DNA of 64,000 bases from positions 30,154,515-30,218,514 of the forward strand of contig OU015528.1 of the NCBI GenBank assembly GCA_907165065.1, read 5' to 3'. This DNA comes from Caprimulgus europaeus (Eukaryota; Chordata; Aves; Caprimulgiformes; Caprimulgidae). Below are positions 61,501 through 64,000 of this stretch, piece after piece (the stretch's first letter is position 1; each line of letters opens with the position of its first letter). The position numbers and the translations under genes are program-made. The notes under the pieces are model-generated. The model saw nothing but the letters and a program-made list of their open reading frames with translations. It did no database searches and was not told where the DNA came from.

Positions 61501-64000
61501 AAATTTCAGTAGTTCAGCTTGTATGTGTTAACTTGACACTTTGTTACAGCAGTGGCCATGAATGTTGTTTTGGGATCCCTGACTGTTCGCAGGACATGCA
61601 GATTAGCAAAAGTGGATGAAAGCTAGTTCATGCTTTGGCTAGCTACTACAACCTCCTGGTTTTCTTCCTTTTCTTTTTTCTTACTTTCTATTCTTAACTG
61701 GCTCAAGAACATCACAGCCACTATCATAGTCTCTTGTGCTTCTCTGAACTTGCTTGTATCTTACCTTTAGATCCCTCCAGTGGCTTCATGACTCTCTCTG
61801 AGTAATTTTTGCATTCTTTTATTCCTTCTGTGTAAGATTACAGAATTGTCACTAGCATGTATTGTCAGTAGTTTTTCTCCTGTCTTGTACTTTTGTCTGT
61901 AGTCCATGCATGTAACAAGATGACCAACTGTTACTGTAGATTGAGTCACATCCTAGCATTGGTTCTCTCCTGCTGCTGCCATTAGATTTTCATGCAATGG
62001 CCCCATCTTATACTTTTACACAATTATTTAATTGGAGATACGAATTGTGAACAGACCTAGCAGAGGTCTTTTTGCCATTGTGGGCCTATCTCTTCCCAGA
62101 CCACCAGGCCCTGTCTTCCTTTTTACATGGGGAAGTAAGTGTTTTTAAGAGGAATAGACAAAGAGTGTTCAAGATTTTTCATAGCCATTACCATATCACT
62201 GTAACAACTTCATTTATTCAATAGTTTGCTTTCCTGTCTTTGAAAGTAAGAGTACGTGACCTCTACCTCACAGGTACTTTGTAACTATAAACCCATTAAT
62301 AATTTTAATTAGACCCATGTATATATACAGACACTTATTTGTAGACAGAGGTGAAATAATGACCATCTGATTTACCTGTGCTGCCTATGCCCCCAGATTC
62401 CCAAAGCAACCATCTTCAGGAAATTAGAGATAATAACTGAAGTGTTACATGCTTGGGAGAAGGAAAATCCTTTGTGCAGAAAAGAGTGGTGACACTACAG
62501 TATGAAGGTGTCTTTGGTATATTGTAGCTGTACTGCCTAGCCTTTTTAAGAGTAGTTTGTAGAGCAAATGATAAAATAGTGGTTGTTGGGGTAGCAGGTA
62601 GTTTTTGTAACAGACTGTCTCTCCTTGTGTACCTGCTGTTGCTGTGGCAGCTACAATCTGTTTCCTGTTGGATTTGTAACTCAGCAGTTCTTTATGTGCT
62701 TTTAAGGTAAAATATGAAGAAAAGTGGCAATGAGGCTGTGGTTCCAGCATAATGATGTTTTAATTGCACGGTTTTCAGCAGTGAATCATATAGATGTGTC
62801 CTCTTTGTACAAATAACTTCTATTGTTTACCTATATGTGTAGACGATTAATATTTTGTCATATATTATCTACCTGTCACAGGCCAGCAGGTCGAGGGAGG
62901 CAGTTCTGCCTCTCTACTCCACTCTTGTAAGGCCCCACCTGGAGTACTGCGTCCAGTTCTAGAGCCCCCAGCAGAAAAAAGACATGGACCGGTTAGAACG
63001 AGTCCAGAAGAGGGTCACAAGGATGATCCGAGGGCTGGAGCACCTCTCCTGTGGGGACTGAGAGAGTTGGGGCTCTTCAGCCTGGAAAAGAGAAGGCTTT
63101 GGTGTGACTTTATAGCGGCCTTCCAGTACCTGAAGGGGCCTACAAGAAAGCTGGGGAGGGACTTTTTACAAAGACAGGTAGTGATAGAACAAGGGAAATG
63201 GCTTTAAACTGGAAGAGGGTAGGTATAGATTAGATATTAGGAAGAAATTCTTCACTGTGAGGGTGATCAGACACTGGAACAGGTTGCCCAGAGAAGCTGT
63301 GGATGCCCCCTCCCTGGAAGTGTTCAGGGACAGGCTGGATGAGGCTTTGAGCAACCTGGTCTAGTAGAAGGTGTCCCTGCTCATGGCAGGGTGGTTGGAG
63401 CTAGATGATCTTTAAGGTCCCTTCCAACACATACTATTATATGATTCTGTGATTCTGTAATGGAATGCATGACTTGTTCTCAATTTGTTATAACTCTGTT
63501 CACACAGTTATAATTTTCTGACTTATTTCTTCAGTTGTTTCTGTGCATTTGTGTTCTTCTGAATAGATTCTGTTGGTGTGGCTTTAAGTAAAATAATAAA
63601 AGTAGAATAATTCATTCAGTGATGCTTGCTTTTATGTCTTAATTTAAAAAAATATTTATTTGCAGATCAAAATATTGGACTCAGGGTTTGTACACTTTCA
63701 TTTACTATTTTATTTAGTGACTAAGTTACTCTTTCACTTAATTACTTATTTAGGCAAGAAGGTTATTTTCTTGAGTTGTTATAAATCTTGAAGGATGGTA
63801 TTTGGGGCCTGTTTGTACTTAGCATTCATTTGAAATCTTGGTTTTTATTATTGTTGTTAATCACAGTGGTACTGTTACACACCTAATTGTCATGCCTTTG
63901 ATTTTTTTAGTTTGGAAATGCTGGACAAAGTGGAGCCACCTACGATTCCTGAAGGCTATGCCATGTCAGTGGCATTTCACTGCTTACTGGATCTTGTCCG
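31405..64000 (+). CDS. MON2: MON2, Golgi/endosome trafficking scaffold, 5' part (12 exons, partial at 3' end)
   Basis: Join of 31405-31515, 46720-46783, 51142-51269, 52111-52242, 55062-55191, 55737-55834, 56495-56620, 57377-57571, 58297-58421, 58825-58964, 60569-60722 and 63911-64000 (continues). It encodes 497 complete codons of a protein of about 1,700 residues, closely matching human MON2 ([18 protein letters not shown] at the start). MON2 is a Sec7-Arf-GEF-like scaffold without a catalytic Sec7 domain. It acts at the trans-Golgi/endosome with DOPEY and ATP9A-type flippases (family knowledge). The N-terminal DCB domain spans about residues 8-185. The HUS-type region follows, including [20 protein letters not shown] and LNDFPQVF. 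The start is chosen by homology and a purine-poor but acceptable GCGCCATGT context; the frame stays open upstream without an obvious better start. All phases agree. Confidence 0.97.
32904..33000. repeat. Imperfect tandem duplication, about 51 bp period
   Basis: AAGAGAAAGTTGTGATCAGT near 32904 recurs as AAGAAAAAGTTGTGGTCAGT near 32956, each followed by a GAGAA...AAAT stretch and a GTGTG-rich end. Two diverged copies. Confidence 0.55.
37258..37274 (+). repeat. A homopolymer, 17 bases
   Basis: Uninterrupted run of 17 A within MON2 intron 1. No retroposed body was recognised before it. Confidence 0.85.
40280..41185 (-). repeat. CR1 LINE copy, minus orientation, longest in the window
   Basis: Read on the minus strand it carries successive CR1 blocks. 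These include CTTGCACTGGGGAAGCTAGA, GCAAAGCCAGCCCCGCAGCC, CCATCCCTGAGGAGCACCAG, ATCAAAGGCTTTGCTGTAGT and the CATAACCCTCCCAGGGAGTG / GACTGGCCTGTAGTACC motifs. It therefore reaches into the part encoding the reverse transcriptase. Multiple stops and indels show that it is inactive. Confidence 0.88.
45845..46050. promoter_or_regulatory. Isolated CpG-rich patch in MON2 intron 1
   Basis: About 200 bases rich in CpG and GC (for example CAGCCGGTGCCCGGCCGGCC and TGCACGCGCGTCCCCC) inside AT-rich intron, about 0.7 kb before exon 2. No repeat family was recognised. It could be an enhancer or alternative promoter island, or simply inserted GC-rich sequence. Confidence 0.4.
46720..46783 (+). CDS. MON2: MON2 exon 2 (residues 38-59)
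   Basis: Acceptor CTCTTCCAG and donor GTAATT. It reads [20 protein letters not shown] then A, ending in the first base of a split Ala codon. 64 bp. Confidence 0.96.
46784..51141 (+). other. MON2: MON2 intron 2, no firm features
   Basis: 4.4 kb of AT-rich intron. A slightly GC-richer stretch at 50590-50880 carries open frames on both strands but no recognisable family. Nothing else was seen. Confidence 0.78.
51142..51269 (+). CDS. MON2: MON2 exon 3 (residues 59-101)
   Basis: Acceptor is a TCTTTTTGAAAG end (purine-rich just before AG) and donor GTAAGA. It completes Ala, then [20 protein letters not shown] to HEVVSE. DCB-domain helices. The fit to the human reading frame supports the unusual acceptor. 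Confidence 0.95.
51270..52110 (+). other. MON2: MON2 intron 3, nothing else seen
   Basis: 841 bp AT-rich intron with no recognised element. Confidence 0.85.
52111..52242 (+). CDS. MON2: MON2 exon 4 (residues 102-145)
   Basis: Acceptor TTTTTGTAG and donor GTAAGA, 44 codons, phase 0. It reads [20 protein letters not shown] to HDEALSK. Val opens the exon where the remembered human protein has Thr. Confidence 0.96.
52243..55061 (+). other. MON2: MON2 intron 4, no firm features
   Basis: 2.8 kb intron. Short open frames (for example 53609-53955 plus and 53845-54346 minus) have no family resemblance. No clear repeat was recognised. Confidence 0.78.
55062..55191 (+). CDS. MON2: MON2 exon 5 (residues 146-189), weak donor
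   Basis: Acceptor CCTTTCAG. It reads [20 protein letters not shown] to VVAEDERYK, plus the first base of an Asp codon. The donor needed to keep frame is GTTGGG, which departs from the GTRAGT consensus at positions 3, 4 and 6. Confidence 0.93.
55192..55736 (+). other. MON2: MON2 intron 5, nothing else seen
   Basis: 545 bp AT-rich intron beginning GTTGGG. No recognised element. Confidence 0.85.
55737..55834 (+). CDS. MON2: MON2 exon 6 (residues 189-221)
   Basis: Acceptor TTACGCAG and donor GTAGTT. It completes Asp, then [20 protein letters not shown] to AYMLFQ. It is the link from the DCB to the HUS-type region. Confidence 0.95.
55835..56494 (+). other. MON2: MON2 intron 6, nothing else seen
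   Basis: 660 bp AT-rich intron. Confidence 0.85.
56495..56620 (+). CDS. MON2: MON2 exon 7 (residues 222-263), HUS-type region
   Basis: Acceptor TTTTTAAG and donor GTGAGT, 42 codons, phase 0. It reads [20 protein letters not shown] to [10 protein letters not shown]. This is a strongly conserved core of the Sec7_N/HUS-type domain. Confidence 0.97.
56621..57376 (+). other. MON2: MON2 intron 7, nothing else seen
   Basis: 756 bp AT-rich intron. The frame read past the donor to 56689 is not coding. Confidence 0.85.
57377..57571 (+). CDS. MON2: MON2 exon 8 (residues 264-328)
   Basis: Acceptor TTTTTCAG and donor GTAAGA, 65 codons, phase 0. It reads [20 protein letters not shown], a Ser-rich linker ([10 protein letters not shown]), then [20 protein letters not shown] to SLL. 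Confidence 0.97.
57572..58296 (+). other. MON2: MON2 intron 8, nothing else seen
   Basis: 725 bp AT-rich intron. Confidence 0.85.
58297..58421 (+). CDS. MON2: MON2 exon 9 (residues 329-370)
   Basis: Acceptor TCTTTTAG and donor GTATTA. It reads [20 protein letters not shown] to LCVQPQLL, then two bases of Arg. The human protein is remembered with Phe where this has Leu before CVQPQ. Confidence 0.96.
58422..58824 (+). other. MON2: MON2 intron 9, nothing else seen
   Basis: 403 bp AT-rich intron with a TATATATA patch near 58447. Confidence 0.85.
58825..58964 (+). CDS. MON2: MON2 exon 10 (residues 370-417)
   Basis: Acceptor CTTTTCAG and donor GTAAAG. It completes Arg, then [20 protein letters not shown] to [15 protein letters not shown], ending in the first base of Gly. 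Its end opens a low-complexity Ser/Thr/Asn/Gly linker that varies between species. Confidence 0.95.
58965..60568 (+). other. MON2: MON2 intron 10 with an exon-like segment
   Basis: 1.6 kb intron. A 31-base segment (59835-59865) flanked by good splice-site look-alikes is reported as a finding. Nothing else was recognised. Confidence 0.78.
60569..60722 (+). CDS. MON2: MON2 exon 11 (residues 417-468)
   Basis: Acceptor TTCTGAACAG and donor GTAAGT. It completes Gly, then [35 protein letters not shown] and VQGSAKAT, ending in two bases of Tyr. The first half is a divergent flexible linker; the second half is highly conserved. Confidence 0.95.
60723..63910 (+). other. MON2: MON2 intron 11 with a CR1 insertion
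   Basis: 3.2 kb intron. Apart from the CR1 copy at 62881-63457 and T-rich runs (60957-60969), nothing was recognised. Confidence 0.82.
62881..63457 (+). repeat. CR1 LINE 3' end, plus orientation, relatively intact
   Basis: 5'-truncated CR1 of about 577 bases in the sense of MON2. It begins GGCCAGCAGGTCGAGGGAGG and passes through CCACCTGGAGTACTGCGTCC, TCTTCAGCCTGGAAAAGAGA, CAGGTTGCCCAGAGAAGCTG and AGATGATCTTTAAGGTCCCT. It ends in the ATGATTCTGTGATTCTGTAA microsatellite-like 3' tail. Far closer to consensus than the other copies in the window, so the youngest CR1 here. Confidence 0.95.
63911..64000 (+). CDS. MON2: MON2 exon 12, start only (residues 468-497, cut by window edge)
   Basis: Acceptor TTTTTTTAG. 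It completes Tyr, then [20 protein letters not shown] and FHCLLDLV. The frame stays open to the last base, so the exon continues beyond the window. Confidence 0.96.

Overview
This is vertebrate nuclear DNA, almost certainly from a bird. The genes are split into short exons by AT-rich introns. Several repeats read as avian CR1 LINE copies (one keeps the ATTCT-type 3' tail), and two stretches match ERVL-type LTR sequence common in bird genomes. No bacterial, phage, plasmid or CRISPR signal is present. The order or species cannot be fixed from this sequence alone.

Layout. Positions 1-5775 are intronic sequence of USP15, holding two CR1 fragments and one degraded sense-oriented ERVL-type LTR. Positions 5776-15561 carry the last 14 coding exons of USP15 (+ strand, 677 codons plus stop). 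Its 3' UTR has candidate poly(A) signals between about 15641 and 17271. About 13 kb of intergenic sequence follows (17.3-30.6 kb), with a minus-oriented LTR-like segment at about 20.87-21.84 kb, two ancient CR1 scraps and no credible gene. A CpG island (about 30.6-32.25 kb) marks the promoter and first exon of MON2 (+ strand). MON2 then runs to the window edge as 12 exons after a 15.2 kb first intron (first 497 codons; the rest lies beyond 64000).

Function. USP15 is a ubiquitin-specific cysteine protease. The part seen here has the QQD box, two CxxC zinc-binding pairs, the acidic insert, the catalytic histidine box and the conserved C-terminus. The exon with the catalytic cysteine lies upstream of the window. 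MON2 is a large Golgi/endosome scaffold related to the Sec7 Arf-GEFs; the part seen here is its N-terminal DCB and HUS-type region. The two genes lie tail-to-head on the same strand, as they do on human chromosome 12. They are neighbours by conserved synteny, and I see no sign that they share a pathway.

Exon boundaries were placed by reading splice sites, keeping codon phase across every junction, and comparing with the human proteins from memory. All USP15 and MON2 junctions seen keep the frame. One USP15 intron uses a GC-AG splice pair. I found no previously undescribed biological system; the findings are modest points about splicing, regulation and repeats.
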